The position numbers and the translations under genes are program-made. A model generated the notes under the pieces. It saw only the letters and a program-made list of their open reading frames with translations. It was not told the origin of the DNA and ran no database searches. From assembly GCF_019931755.1 (NCBI RefSeq), contig NZ_CP082918.1:1468001-1532000 (forward strand): a stretch of DNA of 64,000 bases, written 5' to 3'. Positions 36,916 through 46,774 of this stretch are shown piece after piece. This DNA is from Sutcliffiella horikoshii (GTDB lineage: Bacteria; Bacillota; Bacilli; Bacillales; Bacillaceae_I). Numbering within the stretch: the stretch's first letter is position 1; each line of letters starts with the position of its first letter.

Positions 36916-36947
36916 AAACTATATTCCTTAGGATATAGTTTTTTTAT
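36916..36947 (+). terminator. PreQ1 riboswitch terminator
   Basis: AAACTATATTCC pairs with GGATATAGTTT and ends in a T run; its position fits transcriptional control. Confidence 0.9.
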
Positions 36948-37038
36948 TTTTTCTGATGTTATGCGCTAGCCTCCATTATTTTTGGTTAGCGTTTTTTGTA
37001 TGACTATAGATAGTGATAATTAAAGGAGTGAAGACACG

Positions 37039-37710
37039 ATGAAGCAACAGGAAAAAGCGATGGTCGTGTTCAGTGGCGGTCAGGACAGCACTACTTGCCT
37101 GATTTGGGCAATGAAGGAATTTGATGAAGTGGAAGCTGTCACGTTCCATTATGGACAGCGACATGAACTAGAAATTGATTGTGCGAAAAATATTGCAAAA
37201 GAACTTGGAGTAAAACACCGCATTCTTGATATGTCTCTTTTAGGGCAATTAACACCAAATGCCCTTACAAGAGATGATATTGAAATAGAAGAAAAAGAAG
37301 GAGAATTGCCTAGTACGTTTGTAGACGGAAGAAATCTTCTATTCCTTTCCTTTGCAGCGGTAGCAGCAAAACAGATTGGAGCGAGACATATCGTGACAGG
37401 AGTTTGTGAAACAGACTTCAGCGGGTACCCTGACTGTCGAGATGTTTTCATCAAATCCATGAACGTGACGTTAAACCTTTCTATGGATTATCCATTTGTC
37501 ATACACACTCCATTGATGTGGCTGAACAAGGAAGAAACATGGAAACTGGCAGATGACCTTGGTTCACTCGATTTTGTAAGAACAAAGACTTTGACTTGCT
37601 ATAATGGGATAATCGCGGATGGGTGCGGCGAGTGCCCGGCATGTAAACTGAGAAAACGTGGATTGGATGACTACCTTGCTAAAAAAGATAAAGGGGTTGT
37701 GTCCTCATGA
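37039..37710 (+). CDS. queC: 7-cyano-7-deazaguanine synthase QueC
   Basis: This 223-residue ATP-dependent enzyme converts carboxydeazaguanine to preQ0. The PP-loop [10 protein letters not shown] lies at residues 11-20, and a zinc site is visible at the C-terminus ([13 protein letters not shown]). AAAGGAGTG precedes the ATG. It overlaps queD by 4 bp, and the four genes form a complete preQ1 pathway apart from GTP cyclohydrolase I. Confidence 0.96.
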   Translation: MKQQEKAMVVFSGGQDSTTCLIWAMKEFDEVEAVTFHYGQRHELEIDCAKNIAKELGVKHRILDMSLLGQLTPNALTRDDIEIEEKEGELPSTFVDGRNLLFLSFAAVAAKQIGARHIVTGVCETDFSGYPDCRDVFIKSMNVTLNLSMDYPFVIHTPLMWLNKEETWKLADDLGSLDFVRTKTLTCYNGIIADGCGECPACKLRKRGLDDYLAKKDKGVVSS

Positions 37711-38147
37711 TGCAACAAATTTATCCACAAGTACAACATGACTTCTCCTATGAATTGAATAAGGATATGCAAATAGCAGCAGCGCATTTTGTTCCAACAG
37801 ATGCAGCAGGGAAATGCAGACAACTGCATGGACACACCTATTTCGTCAATGTGACAGTTGCAGGAGACAACTTGGATGAGGCTGGTTTTCTTGTTAATTT
37901 TCAAGTGTTGAAAAAGCTTCTGCATGATAAATTTGATCATACGGTTTTAAATGATCATAAAGATGTCTTCAATGATCACGATCCAAATTATTTTCCAACA
38001 ACGGAAGTAGTAGCAAGAACGATGTGGGAAACGATAGAAAAGCATTTGGAGACTCTTCCTTCCAAACCTACCTGTCTACAAGTGTATGTAAGGGAAACAC
38101 CGACAAGCTATTGTATTTACCGTCCTAAGAAGGGGAAAAAGAAATGA
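37707..38147 (+). CDS. queD: 6-carboxytetrahydropterin synthase QueD
   Basis: This 146-residue enzyme makes 6-carboxytetrahydropterin from dihydroneopterin triphosphate. Zinc ligands appear in AAHF (His) and LHGHTY, and the catalytic cysteine in GKCRQLHGH. The start overlaps queC by 4 bp and the stop overlaps queE by 4 bp. Confidence 0.94.
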   Translation: MMQQIYPQVQHDFSYELNKDMQIAAAHFVPTDAAGKCRQLHGHTYFVNVTVAGDNLDEAGFLVNFQVLKKLLHDKFDHTVLNDHKDVFNDHDPNYFPTTEVVARTMWETIEKHLETLPSKPTCLQVYVRETPTSYCIYRPKKGKKK

Positions 38148-38863
38148 GTAGTCTAATACCGGTTTTAGAAATATTCGGCCCAACCATCCAAGGAGAAGGG
38201 ATGGTCATTGGTCAGAAAACGATGTTTGTTCGAACGGCTGGTTGTGATTACCGCTGCTCTTGGTGCGATTCCGCTTTCACGTGGGATGGAAGTGCCAAGG
38301 ATGACATAGTAATGATGTCACCTGAGGAGATTTATAAACAGTTGTTTGAGATAGGTGGGAAATCCTTTAATCATGTAACCATTTCTGGAGGAAACCCGGC
38401 TCTTTTAAAAAATATCGGGGAACTAGTAAAACTTCTTCATGAGAAAGATATTAAGGTGGCACTTGAAACACAAGGAAGCAAGTGGCAGGATTGGCTGAGT
38501 GAAATAGACGATTTGACCATTTCACCGAAACCACCAAGCTCCGGAATGGATACCAATTTCACTATACTTAGTGACCTGATAGAAAGAGTTAATAGAAGTT
38601 GTGTGTCTCTAAAGGTAGTGGTATTTGATGAAGACGATTTGGCTTATGCTAAAGGGGTTCACAAGCGTTTTCCGGATATAGCTTTTTATGTACAAGTAGG
38701 AAATGATGATACAACCACCGAGGATGATGAAATGTTAGTCAGCAAATTGTTGACTAAATATGAGTGGTTGATAGATCAAGTAATGAAAGATGATGAAATG
38801 AATAATGTCCGCGTGTTGCCACAATTGCACACACTAGTATGGGGTAATAAGCGCGGGGTTTAA
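38144..38863 (+). CDS. queE: 7-carboxy-7-deazaguanine synthase QueE
   Basis: This 239-residue radical SAM enzyme performs the ring contraction to carboxydeazaguanine. The cluster motif CDYRCSWCD (about residues 33-41) is present in the QueE form, and the substrate region [18 protein letters not shown] precedes it. Confidence 0.94.
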   Translation: MSSLIPVLEIFGPTIQGEGMVIGQKTMFVRTAGCDYRCSWCDSAFTWDGSAKDDIVMMSPEEIYKQLFEIGGKSFNHVTISGGNPALLKNIGELVKLLHEKDIKVALETQGSKWQDWLSEIDDLTISPKPPSSGMDTNFTILSDLIERVNRSCVSLKVVVFDEDDLAYAKGVHKRFPDIAFYVQVGNDDTTTEDDEMLVSKLLTKYEWLIDQVMKDDEMNNVRVLPQLHTLVWGNKRGV

Positions 38864-38880
38864 TAAAGGAGAGAGTGAAT

Positions 38881-39378
38881 ATGTCAGGAAGAAAAGATTC
38901 AGAATTGGAAGGTGTAACATTGCTAGGGAATCAAGGGACAAGTTATTTGTTTAACTATTCCCCGGATGTTTTGGAAACCTTTGAAAACAAACACCCAAAC
39001 AGAGATTATTTTGTAAAATTCAATTGTCCGGAGTTTACAAGTTTATGTCCAAAAACGAATCAGCCGGATTTCGCCACTATTTACATTAGCTATATTCCTG
39101 GTGAATTGATGGTGGAGAGCAAATCATTGAAGTTGTACCTATTCAGCTTCCGTAACCATGGAGATTTCCACGAAGACTGTATGAATATCATCATGAATGA
39201 TTTAATCGAACTAATGGATCCACGCTATATCGAAGTATGGGGTAAATTCACCCCGCGCGGCGGAATTTCCATTGATCCATACACCAACTATGGAAAACCA
39301 GGCACAAGATACGAAGAGATGGCACAATACCGCCTGATGAACCACGACCTATACCCAGAAAAAATCGATAACAGATAA
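38881..39378 (+). CDS. queF: NADPH-dependent 7-cyano-7-deazaguanine reductase QueF
   Basis: This 165-residue short-form enzyme reduces preQ0 to preQ1. It has the catalytic cysteine in [20 protein letters not shown] and the signature [14 protein letters not shown]. The ATG at 38881 lies 8 bases after GGAGAG; a GTG at 38875 is the alternative. The last 100 bases are strongly A+C rich (20 of 60 bases in 39301-39360 are G or T). Confidence 0.95.
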   Translation: MSGRKDSELEGVTLLGNQGTSYLFNYSPDVLETFENKHPNRDYFVKFNCPEFTSLCPKTNQPDFATIYISYIPGELMVESKSLKLYLFSFRNHGDFHEDCMNIIMNDLIELMDPRYIEVWGKFTPRGGISIDPYTNYGKPGTRYEEMAQYRLMNHDLYPEKIDNR

Positions 39379-39388
39379 ATCATCCAAG

Positions 39389-39418
39389 AAAACACAGCTT
39401 CGGTTGTGTTTTTCTTTT
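39389..39418 (+). terminator. Terminator of the que operon
   Basis: AAAACACA and TGTGTTTT pair across an 8-base loop, with a T run after. Confidence 0.85.
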
Positions 39419-39440
39419 TTTAGAGGTATGTGTGTAAACC

Positions 39441-39785
39441 AGTTGATTTCCGCTCTAGGCGCTTCGCTTGCCTGCGGGCGGTCCGTGAGCCTCCTCGGCT
39501 TGCAACCTGTGGGGTCTCACCTGTCCCTTCCTCCCGCGGGCGTCTGCGCGCCTTCCACTCCAATCAACAAGATGGATTCATTCACCGAGGGTTTATAAAA
39601 GGGGATCTAACCGAGTAAACTGAAAAAGCATTAACATATCCGTCTACCTAATTTCCAGCTGTGAATTGGAGCAAATGGCAGAGACTCCAGCGGGGGAGTA
39701 ACGGTAGCTTGAGACCCCACAGCGCAGCGAGGAGGCTCAAGCACCGTCCCGCGGAAAGCGAAGCCATTTGCGGAAAGGAACGGCG
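39441..39785 (+). repeat. Composite repeat C2
   Basis: Repeat 39441-39571 (the type with GGCGCTTCGCTTGCCTGC) and inverted repeat 39657-39785 flank a spacer of about 85 bases. It matches C3 directly and C1 in reverse. No gene lies between 39379 and 39888. Confidence 0.87.
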
Positions 39786-39888
39786 TCGATTAACCAAACA
39801 ACTAAGCTTTTAGTTTTAAAAGAACCAAAACTTATACTAAAATCCCTCCCAATTGAAAATAATAACAGTAAAATAGGAGGGGACAAAA

Positions 39889-40902
39889 ATGACAAACCAT
39901 ACAACAGAATGGTCTTGTGCAGAAACCAGCACACTATGGACACTGTACCTAAACAACTCCATGTCAGCATGTGTCTTAAGATACTTCCTTGAAACAGTAG
40001 AGGATAAGCAAATTCGAACAATCATTGCAAAAGCCTACGATGTAGCATCCTCAAATGAAAACGAACTAAAGGCCGTTTTTTGGAAGGAAAAATACCCACT
40101 GCCGTTAGCCTTTTCAGAAAATGACATAAATCTTAAAGCGCCTAGACTCTTTTCAGATACGTTCCAACTAGCTTACGTTTTACAAATGGCCAAAATCGGA
40201 ATGGTTACATATGGGGCAAGTCTTAGTGCAATATCAAGGAAAGATATCAGAACGCTTTATAAGACATTCCTGCAGCGAACTATCGAGATATATGATATTA
40301 CAACTGACCTGCTATTAGAAAGAGGTTTGTATATTAAGAAACCTAGTACCGTTATTCCTGATAGAGCTTATTTAGTGGAAGACAAAAAATATTTTAGCGG
40401 GATAAATCCTTTAGTGAACAAACGTACATTAAATACGATCGAAGTGACCCATCTAAGTATGAATATCGAAACTAATCAGATTGGGATGCTACTGTGTACT
40501 GCATTTTCCCAGACCGCTGTCAGCAAGGAAGTTCGTGAATTTATGGTAAAGGCTAAACAGATGGCCCATTCTCATATAAAAACATTTGTAGATATATTAC
40601 TGAAGGATGATATTCAAGCACCAATGGCAGCAGATTATTCTGTAACCGCTTCTCACATACCACCTTTTTCTGATAAGTTAATGATGTTTCATAATAGTTT
40701 GATGGTGGCGGCCGGGATTGGGAATTATGCCACTGCATCCTCTGCAAGTCAACGTACAGATCTTGCGATAAAATATGAAAAGCTCTCTTCGGAGTCGGCA
40801 TTACTAGCAAAATCTGGTGCAGACATCATGGTTACTAATCGTTGGATGGAACAACCTCCTTCCACTGCTGACAGAGAAGAATTGTCTAAAGAGCGTGAAT
40901 AG
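39889..40902 (+). CDS. DUF3231 family protein
   Basis: This 337-residue protein consists of two similar all-helical halves (about 8-165 and 180-325), each of the four-helix, ferritin-like kind typical of DUF3231 in Bacillus. No complete metal-binding ExxH set is evident. GGAGGGG lies upstream. The opening bases next to the repeat are A+C rich (21 of 60 G or T in 39901-39960). Function unknown. Confidence 0.75.
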   Translation: MTNHTTEWSCAETSTLWTLYLNNSMSACVLRYFLETVEDKQIRTIIAKAYDVASSNENELKAVFWKEKYPLPLAFSENDINLKAPRLFSDTFQLAYVLQMAKIGMVTYGASLSAISRKDIRTLYKTFLQRTIEIYDITTDLLLERGLYIKKPSTVIPDRAYLVEDKKYFSGINPLVNKRTLNTIEVTHLSMNIETNQIGMLLCTAFSQTAVSKEVREFMVKAKQMAHSHIKTFVDILLKDDIQAPMAADYSVTASHIPPFSDKLMMFHNSLMVAAGIGNYATASSASQRTDLAIKYEKLSSESALLAKSGADIMVTNRWMEQPPSTADREELSKERE

Positions 40903-40961
40903 TTGTAGGAGAGCGTTAATTCTGTTATAAAGTAATTAACAAAGGCAGAGGAGAACCATTC

Positions 40962-41630
40962 ATGAACTCAAATAGAAATGCTCTTTTAATTGGAGCAACC
41001 GGTTTAGTAGGTGCGTACGTAAAAGAAGAGATTTTGCAAAATTCAGATTACAACAATCTAACGACATTTGTAAGGAACCAAACGAATGAGAATCATCCAA
41101 AACTAAAAGAAGTGAAAATTGACTTTGAGAACATGTCTGACTATAAAGAACATTTCAAAGTAGATGATTTGTTCATTTGTTTAGGGACAACTAAGAAAAA
41201 AGCAGGCACACAAGAGAAATTTCGTAAAGTGGACTATGACTATGTAGTGGAGGCAGCTCGTCTGGCCAAAGAAAGTGGAGTTACTAAAATTGCTGTAGTA
41301 TCAGCAATTGGGGCGGATGAAAATTCTAGATTTTTTTACAATCAGGTAAAAGGGGAGATGGAACAGGCAGTATCAGCTATCGGGATTACGTCTACGTACT
41401 TCTTTAGGCCTTCCTTACTTCTCGGAGATCGAAATGAATTTAGGCTAGGAGAAAGAGTAGGGGAAGTGTTGGGTACGGTCATTCAACCTTTATTGCGCGG
41501 AAACTTACAAAAATATCGTTCTGTTCATGGGCAAACAGTTGCAAAAGCAATGGTTAAATTTTTAAAAGATGGCAGAGATGGTGTTCATACTGTGGAATCA
41601 GATCTTATCGCTAAAATAGGTGAGCTCTGA
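40962..41630 (+). CDS. NAD(P)-binding atypical SDR oxidoreductase (TIP30-like)
   Basis: This 222-residue Rossmann protein begins LLIGATGLVGAYVKEE (GxxGxxG) and has the family-typical CLGTTKKKAGTQEKFRKVDYDYV and VSAIGADENSRFFYNQVKGEME, where Tyr and Lys are the active-site pair. Members act on unknown small molecules. A GGAGAACC ribosome site precedes the ATG. Single-gene unit. Confidence 0.8.
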   Translation: MNSNRNALLIGATGLVGAYVKEEILQNSDYNNLTTFVRNQTNENHPKLKEVKIDFENMSDYKEHFKVDDLFICLGTTKKKAGTQEKFRKVDYDYVVEAARLAKESGVTKIAVVSAIGADENSRFFYNQVKGEMEQAVSAIGITSTYFFRPSLLLGDRNEFRLGERVGEVLGTVIQPLLRGNLQKYRSVHGQTVAKAMVKFLKDGRDGVHTVESDLIAKIGEL

Positions 41631-41711
41631 CATTTATTATATCTTTATAGGTAAAGTTCGTTTCATTTCAGCGTAGCAGGGAATAAGAAATAAAAAATAG
41701 GAGTGTCCACT

Positions 41712-42026
41712 ATGAGCCAAACGAAAGAGCTTAGAAGAATTCGTAAATCTGGCCATTTAACCATTCCCAAGTCAATTAGAGAACAACTTGAAATTTCCGA
41801 CGGCGATGTTTTGATGATTATGGAACAACCTTTAGGATTAGTAATGAAACCGATAAATGAAGAACACATTTATAATGAATCCATTGTTTCCAATAACGGG
41901 AAGGTAAACATTCCTATTGAGATTAGGCGTAATCTGAATATTAATGAAGAAACACATTTTTCTGTTCGACTTGATAAAGAAAGTTCTGCCGTTATATTGG
42001 AAATTTTAGAAGAGGAAACTGGCTAG
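41712..42026 (+). CDS. AbrB/SpoVT-like protein with two swapped-hairpin domains
   Basis: This 104-residue protein contains two tandem copies of the AbrB-type beta motif: RRIRKSGHLTIPKSIREQL and, after 45 residues, IVSNNGKVNIPIEIRRNL. Two copies in one chain is unusual; most relatives have one copy and dimerise. It probably binds DNA or acts as an antitoxin-like protein. The ATG at 41712 follows AGGAGTG. No toxin partner is adjacent. Confidence 0.72.
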   Translation: MSQTKELRRIRKSGHLTIPKSIREQLEISDGDVLMIMEQPLGLVMKPINEEHIYNESIVSNNGKVNIPIEIRRNLNINEETHFSVRLDKESSAVILEILEEETG

Positions 42027-42034
42027 CAACAAAA

Positions 42035-42068
42035 AGACTTCCCCGCCTGATTTGGGGAAGTCTCTTTT
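42035..42068. terminator. Terminator after the AbrB-like gene
   Basis: AGACTTCCCC and GGGGAAGTCT pair perfectly, followed by CTTTT; it also faces the convergent DUF2187 gene. Confidence 0.88.
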
Positions 42069-42078
42069 CAATTTAAAT

Positions 42079-42261
42079 CTATAAGGACTTTACTATTTTA
42101 TAGTTTTTATGATTAACCACGGTTCGTTGTTCCAATTCTAAATCACGATAATTGTTCATATAGGTAAGGTCCACTATGACAGAGTTTTCATTTACTTTCT
42201 CTACCACCCCTTGAAGACCTTCACGAAATTCTATGATGTTACCCACTTCTGCTTTTTTCAA
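42079..42261 (-). CDS. DUF2187 family protein (YkvS-like)
   Basis: A 60-residue protein beginning MKKAEVGNIIEFREGLQG and ending VNHKNYKIVKSL matches the small KOW-like beta-barrel of DUF2187 proteins. Function unknown. A GGGGGAGA ribosome site lies upstream on the minus strand. Confidence 0.8.
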   Translation of the reverse strand: MKKAEVGNIIEFREGLQGVVEKVNENSVIVDLTYMNNYRDLELEQRTVVNHKNYKIVKSL

Positions 42262-42523
42262 CGATATCTCCCCCTAAATAGAGTTCACCGACAGGTACTG
42301 ACTCTGTCTGGCTTTTTTTATTTTTGTGAAATAGTGGATTTAAAAAGTGTTACATACAGTTTGCATTATTTTTGCAGAAACGTAAATAGTTTCATGCTAT
42401 TTTTTCTAAATTTTCTTTTAATTTATTTTTTTTTACATTGTGACCGTTACACATTAGAGTGCATATATAATAATAGGGCTACCTAATTGCCCCATTCGAT
42501 TTATTCCTTATCCCCCATGGAAT
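42262..42523. other. AT-rich intergenic region with a possible orphan promoter
   Basis: A hairpin CC-ACAG/CTGT-GG followed by a T run lies at 42287-42318. A perfect -10 TATAAT (42466-42471) is present without a well-spaced -35. About 55 bases later the terminator at 42524 begins, so a short non-coding transcript is possible. No gene seen. Confidence 0.35.
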
Positions 42524-42547
42524 CCCTTCATTAGAAGGGGTTTTTTC
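42524..42547 (+). terminator. Terminator without an assigned gene
   Basis: CCCTTC and GAAGGG pair around ATTA, followed by GTTTTTT. Confidence 0.75.
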
Positions 42548-42617
42548 ATGCTTATTTTCACATTAGGTCAATAGTGATAAAATAAACAGTAGTATTTTGA
42601 AAGATGGAGTGATGATT

Positions 42618-42812
42618 GTGAATGAAAATTTAGCATCAGAAATATTGGACAAGCTTAAAAATGGAGAGCTTCATGAATATAGAATTCAAAAAGAGGATTT
42701 TATGATTTTTCGTAAAGTGCTGGTTGCACGTGATGACTTTAAACACTATAGAGGCATTGCCAAACACAAAGGTGAAGTAGTATACCAATATATGCAAGAA
42801 GCAAGAAGCTAG
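42618..42812 (+). CDS. Hypothetical protein (64 aa)
   Basis: A GTG start 8 bases after GGAG encodes an acidic helix then a beta-rich part (YRIQKEDFMIFRKVLVARDD, HKGEVVYQYMQEA). An ATG at 42612 is the alternative. Composition is ordinary for a small cytosolic protein; no family recognised. Repeat R8 follows 16 bases after the stop. Confidence 0.55.
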   Translation: MNENLASEILDKLKNGELHEYRIQKEDFMIFRKVLVARDDFKHYRGIAKHKGEVVYQYMQEARS

Positions 42813-42828
42813 TTCAATACAAAAACCA

Positions 42829-42953
42829 AGTTGATCGCAGTGGAAGGCACGAAGACTCCTATGGGAGGAAGGGACAGGGGAGACCCCGCAACGAAGTGAG
42901 GAGGCTCCCGGACCGCCCATGGAAAGCGAAGTGCCTGAAACGAAGATCAGCTG
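42829..42953 (-). repeat. Palindromic repeat R8
   Basis: A diverged copy in reverse orientation, from AAGTTGATCGCAGTGGAAGG to CGAAGATCAGCTG, with the core GAGACCCC and GAGGAGGCTC intact. It separates two convergent genes. Confidence 0.8.
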
Positions 42954-43450
42954 TTTGGGATAATCTTATCGTTACACCGCATAACTTTCCGCCTAAGTTT
43001 CTTCAGCGCCTCTGCCCGCCACGACTTCACCGCACTTACCGTAACCCCCTCCTGTACAGCCACCTCCTCCATCCTTTTACCTTTTATGATGCACTCTACC
43101 ACCCATTTCTTCTGCTTATCCGTTAAATGGCGAGTATATTCCTCCAACCCAACATCAGCAGCGTCCCCAGTGAAATCAAATCCCTCTTCCGGCAGCTCCT
43201 CCACAAACGTGTGCGTATTTTCCCACCTCACCTCTTTTTTTAAGAGATTAAGCAATTTTCCGCGTATTGATGAATATGCATAAGAAGTAAATGAACCCTT
43301 TCTGTAGTCTTGTGAACAGAAAGCTTCCCATAATGCGATGGTTGCTTCATGAACGTATCGATCTTTCTCTTTGTATATATTCAAAGTGTTAATAATATGG
43401 TGTATCATGGGAGTGTACTGATCTAATACCTCTTCAAAAGTTGGTTTCAT
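42947..43450 (-). CDS. Sigma-70 family RNA polymerase sigma factor
   Basis: This 167-residue protein has a region 2 (YTPMIHHIINTLN..FTSYAYSSIRGKLLNLLKKE) and a region 4 HTH (LTDKQKKWVVECIIKGKRMEEVAVQEGVTVSAVKSWRAEALKKLRR), with an acidic linker and no region 3. It looks like a SigO/Xpf-type or phage-like sigma factor rather than a canonical ECF; no anti-sigma gene is adjacent. The stop lies inside the end of repeat R8. The 3' third is G+T rich on its coding strand. Confidence 0.78.
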   Translation of the reverse strand: MKPTFEEVLDQYTPMIHHIINTLNIYKEKDRYVHEATIALWEAFCSQDYRKGSFTSYAYSSIRGKLLNLLKKEVRWENTHTFVEELPEEGFDFTGDAADVGLEEYTRHLTDKQKKWVVECIIKGKRMEEVAVQEGVTVSAVKSWRAEALKKLRRKVMRCNDKIIPNS

Positions 43451-43653
43451 TAGGAGTTCCTAACGAAAAGCTAGCTTTTCTCTATTACCGGTATCTTTAC
43501 TATAGTGGACGGTTATTTAGTTGACATGTCAGGATATGAGGAATAAACTGTGAAGTAGCAGTGGCATATGACTTGTACAGTTGTGTGTTATGAAGAGTAT
43601 GGAGGTTACCTGTAAGAGAGTATCAACGATAATGTAAAAAAGGGGTAATTGCC

Positions 43654-43980
43654 ATGGAACATAAAAAAGAGGATAAACTAGCGAATCAATCCATGTTTCT
43701 ATGGAAAAATGACGCCGACCGGACAGTACAAGGATTTTTATTGTACCCGGAAAACATTCCGGATATTCAATATATCAAAAAGTTATTACGTCATATGTAT
43801 ATGGCAAAGGAAATCTTCAAGATGTCGATCTGGTTTGAAGGGGACGTCATCCAAATTACTGGTCGAATACAATCTTTCCGCTATAAAGCCAACAAACTTA
43901 CCATTAAAGATGTGGATAAGAACATTTATCATATTCGTATATTTGATGTGGTTGAGATTATTAGAAAGTCACAAAAATAG
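43654..43980 (+). CDS. YolD-like family protein
   Basis: This 108-residue protein contains the SH3-like pattern of YolD proteins: YMAKEIFKMSIWFEGDVIQITGRIQSFRYKANKLTIKDV, then IRIFDVVEI. YolD proteins are sometimes partnered with Y-family DNA polymerases (UvrX), which is not the case here. AAAAAGGGG lies upstream. Assignment is by pattern and is moderate. Confidence 0.6.
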   Translation: MEHKKEDKLANQSMFLWKNDADRTVQGFLLYPENIPDIQYIKKLLRHMYMAKEIFKMSIWFEGDVIQITGRIQSFRYKANKLTIKDVDKNIYHIRIFDVVEIIRKSQK

Positions 43981-43987
43981 CAGTACT

Positions 43988-44016
43988 CAAGAGTCCAAAT
44001 AGGGCTCTTTTTTTTA
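43988..44016 (+). terminator. Terminator after the YolD-like gene
   Basis: AAGAGTCC pairs imperfectly with GGGCTCTT, followed by a T run. Confidence 0.75.
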
Positions 44017-44125
44017 TGCCCATCATTATTGCCTCCATTTAACAGTTGGTATATTACATAACTTTATAGGAAAAATAAAAGGAGAATTGTGAAGACCATT
44101 ATTTCCATAGAGAGGGGGGAGTTCA

Positions 44126-45646
44126 ATGAAAAACCTACTGAAAAAACTGTTTACACCTAAAAGCAGTCAAACATCCAACAAAGTAGAGGATATGTCTGTT
44201 ACACAATTATTATTACAAATGGAAAAGTCTGTTGATTTTTTGAGATTTACTAATCAGACCAATGATGGTAGCAGGAAGGTCTGGATTAACTATTACTATA
44301 CATTAGTGGATACTGATTTCCTGCATCGTGATATATTACATAGGATTTCTACTAGTTCCTGGAGCAATTTACAGGAATTAAAAAATATTCTACCAATCGA
44401 AGTAGTGACCATTAGCTCCGACCCGAAGGAAATAAGAGAAAAGCTGTTAACAGGCTTTATTTTTGTTCAAGTGGGAGAGAAGGACAAAAAAGGGTTGTTA
44501 GTCCGATCGGAGTTTGTGCAGACACGTGCAGTATCCCTTCCGGAAGTTGAGTTTAGTGTTATTGGCCCTAAAGAGTCTTTTGTTGAAAATATAGATTCTA
44601 ATATCAACTTAATAAGACGACGCTTAAGCACTCCGATGTTGACTGTTGAACAGAAAATGTTAGGGACCATTTCCAGAACAAGAATTGCCGTGATGTCTCT
44701 GGATGGAATTGCGGATAGAGACAATGTGCAAACGGTCACGCAAAGACTTGATGAGGTGGAGTTTGATCATATAAATGACAGTTCCTATATAACACAACTA
44801 ATATCGGATAATGGAAACTCCATTTTTCCGCTTCTTTTAGATACGGAGAGACCTGACCGGATTGTGTCCGCATTAACGGAGGGAAAAGTAGTGATTATGG
44901 TGGACGGTTCTCCTCACGGCCTTATTGGTCCTACTACTCTTGTGGAATTCTTCTCTTCCTTTGAAGATTATTATTTAAGCTATTGGCTATCATCTTTCTT
45001 CCGTCTAATCCGTCTGTTCGGGGTTGCGTTTTCCATCTTAGTAACTCCAGTCTATGTAGCAGTTCTAAGCTATCATTATGAATTGATTCCTAAAGATCTA
45101 TTGAGTACATTGATATCTTCAAGGCGTGAGGTTCCATTGCCACCTATACTTGAAGCGATATTTCTTGAATTGACTATTGAATTGCTAAGGGAAGCGGGAG
45201 CAAGACTTCCTACAAAGGTAGGTCAGACAATCGGTATCGTGGGTGGAATTGTTATTGGGACGGCTTCGGTTGAAGCTGGTCTGACAAGTAACGTACTTTT
45301 AATTATCGTTGCGCTTGCTGCGCTTGCATCCTTTACGACACCAGTTTATAAGATGGGTAATACTATCCGACTCTTGAGATTTCCTTTTCTATTGTTTGCG
45401 GAATTATGGGGATTGCTAGGCATTGTTTTTTGCTTCTGCATTTTGGCAGCGCATCTGTTAAGGCTGACATCTCTCGGAAGGCCTTACTTGGAACCCATTT
45501 ATCCTCCTAGGGTAAAAGATATGAAGGATGCTTTGTTACGACTACCTTTTTCGATGCAAACAGAAAGGCCAGGGCAATTAAGAACTAATAAACCTCACAG
45601 AATGGCCAAAACACGAAAAAAACCCAAAAAGGATATTGATGAATAA
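44126..45646 (+). CDS. GerA-type spore germination receptor, A subunit
   Basis: This 506-residue inner-membrane protein has a large soluble N-terminal half and about five C-terminal helices. Family motifs include YLLSYWLSSFFRLIRLFG and RREVPLPPILEAIFLELTIELLREAGARLP. It forms the A subunit of a nutrient germinant receptor. GAGAGGGGGGAG precedes the ATG. B and C subunit genes follow, so the operon is a complete receptor; the germinant cannot be read from sequence. Confidence 0.93.
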   Translation: MKNLLKKLFTPKSSQTSNKVEDMSVTQLLLQMEKSVDFLRFTNQTNDGSRKVWINYYYTLVDTDFLHRDILHRISTSSWSNLQELKNILPIEVVTISSDPKEIREKLLTGFIFVQVGEKDKKGLLVRSEFVQTRAVSLPEVEFSVIGPKESFVENIDSNINLIRRRLSTPMLTVEQKMLGTISRTRIAVMSLDGIADRDNVQTVTQRLDEVEFDHINDSSYITQLISDNGNSIFPLLLDTERPDRIVSALTEGKVVIMVDGSPHGLIGPTTLVEFFSSFEDYYLSYWLSSFFRLIRLFGVAFSILVTPVYVAVLSYHYELIPKDLLSTLISSRREVPLPPILEAIFLELTIELLREAGARLPTKVGQTIGIVGGIVIGTASVEAGLTSNVLLIIVALAALASFTTPVYKMGNTIRLLRFPFLLFAELWGLLGIVFCFCILAAHLLRLTSLGRPYLEPIYPPRVKDMKDALLRLPFSMQTERPGQLRTNKPHRMAKTRKKPKKDIDE

Positions 45647-45664
45647 TGAAATAAGAAGGGAGGC

Positions 45665-46774
45665 ATGACATTGCAAAAAATTCCAAAGCAGTTCCAAGTT
45701 TCATCCTTTTTAGTGTTTTACTTAATTCATAGCACACAGTTTGGAGTTGGGGCACTTGGCTATCAGCGGATTATTGCAATGTCTGCCGGCTACGATGCTT
45801 GGATGGGGATTATCCTTTTTGGTGGGATTACCCATATTATTATTTATATGATATACAAGATATGTGAAAAAAGTAACGGAGACTTGGCGAGTGCCCATCG
45901 AATGGCTTTTGGGAAATGGTTAGGTAACCTTCTAAACCTCTTTTTTGTTATCTACTTCATCATGACAGCTGTTACCGTGCTGCGAACATATATTGAGGTG
46001 GTACAAGTTTGGTTATTTCCAGATTTGAGCACGTGGTTTTTTTCACTAATATTTTTACTCCTGGTGTATTACATCATTACAGGTGGATTTAGAGTCATTA
46101 CAGGGATAGCCTTTTTGGGAGTTATGCTACCTTCTTATTTAATCTTAACAATTGTACTTCCACTTGAGTATGCAGATTTTCGAAATTTGCTACCAATATT
46201 CGATCATTCCCTTAAAGACATTATTCTGTCAGGCAGGGATATGACTTTAAGTATGCTTGGATTTGAGACGCTATTAATGTTCTATCCATTTATAAGCAAA
46301 CCACAACAATCCAAAAAATGGGCTCATTTAGGAGTGTTTGTCACCTCATTCATCTATCTAATATTCGCGTTAATCACGTTTGCCTATTTCAGTGAAGGGA
46401 AGCTGCAAAAAAATGTATGGGCAACGCTCTCCATTTGGAAAATCATTGAGCTTCCATTTGTAGAACGTGTAGAATATATCGGAATTGCCAATTGGTGTCT
46501 TATTATCCTTCCTAATGTCTGCCTGTTTCTATGGTGTTCTAGCCGGCTTGCCAAAAGAATGACCAAATTGAAACACAGAACCGCATTAACAGGCATAACA
46601 GTTGTGGTGTTTATTATCATGAATCAATTCGAAGATAGAAAATTAATCAATGAATTAAACTCTTATTTGGGACAAGTAGGATTTTATATGGGCTATGTTT
46701 ATATTCCCTTGTTATTTTTAGTTATTACATTTGTGCATTGGAGAAGGGGGAAAAAAGAAGATGAGAAAATATAA
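45665..46774 (+). CDS. GerA-type spore germination receptor, B subunit
   Basis: This 369-residue protein with about ten hydrophobic helices belongs to the APC-like GerAB family, beginning PKQFQVSSFLVFYLIHSTQFGVG. In characterised receptors the B subunit binds the nutrient. GGGAGG precedes the ATG. It overlaps the C-subunit gene by 14 bp. Confidence 0.92.
   Translation: MTLQKIPKQFQVSSFLVFYLIHSTQFGVGALGYQRIIAMSAGYDAWMGIILFGGITHIIIYMIYKICEKSNGDLASAHRMAFGKWLGNLLNLFFVIYFIMTAVTVLRTYIEVVQVWLFPDLSTWFFSLIFLLLVYYIITGGFRVITGIAFLGVMLPSYLILTIVLPLEYADFRNLLPIFDHSLKDIILSGRDMTLSMLGFETLLMFYPFISKPQQSKKWAHLGVFVTSFIYLIFALITFAYFSEGKLQKNVWATLSIWKIIELPFVERVEYIGIANWCLIILPNVCLFLWCSSRLAKRMTKLKHRTALTGITVVVFIIMNQFEDRKLINELNSYLGQVGFYMGYVYIPLLFLVITFVHWRRGKKEDEKI

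Noticed and set aside
43086..43283. Plus-strand frame opposite the sigma factor
   Set aside because: The minus strand has both sigma regions; this is a shadow frame.
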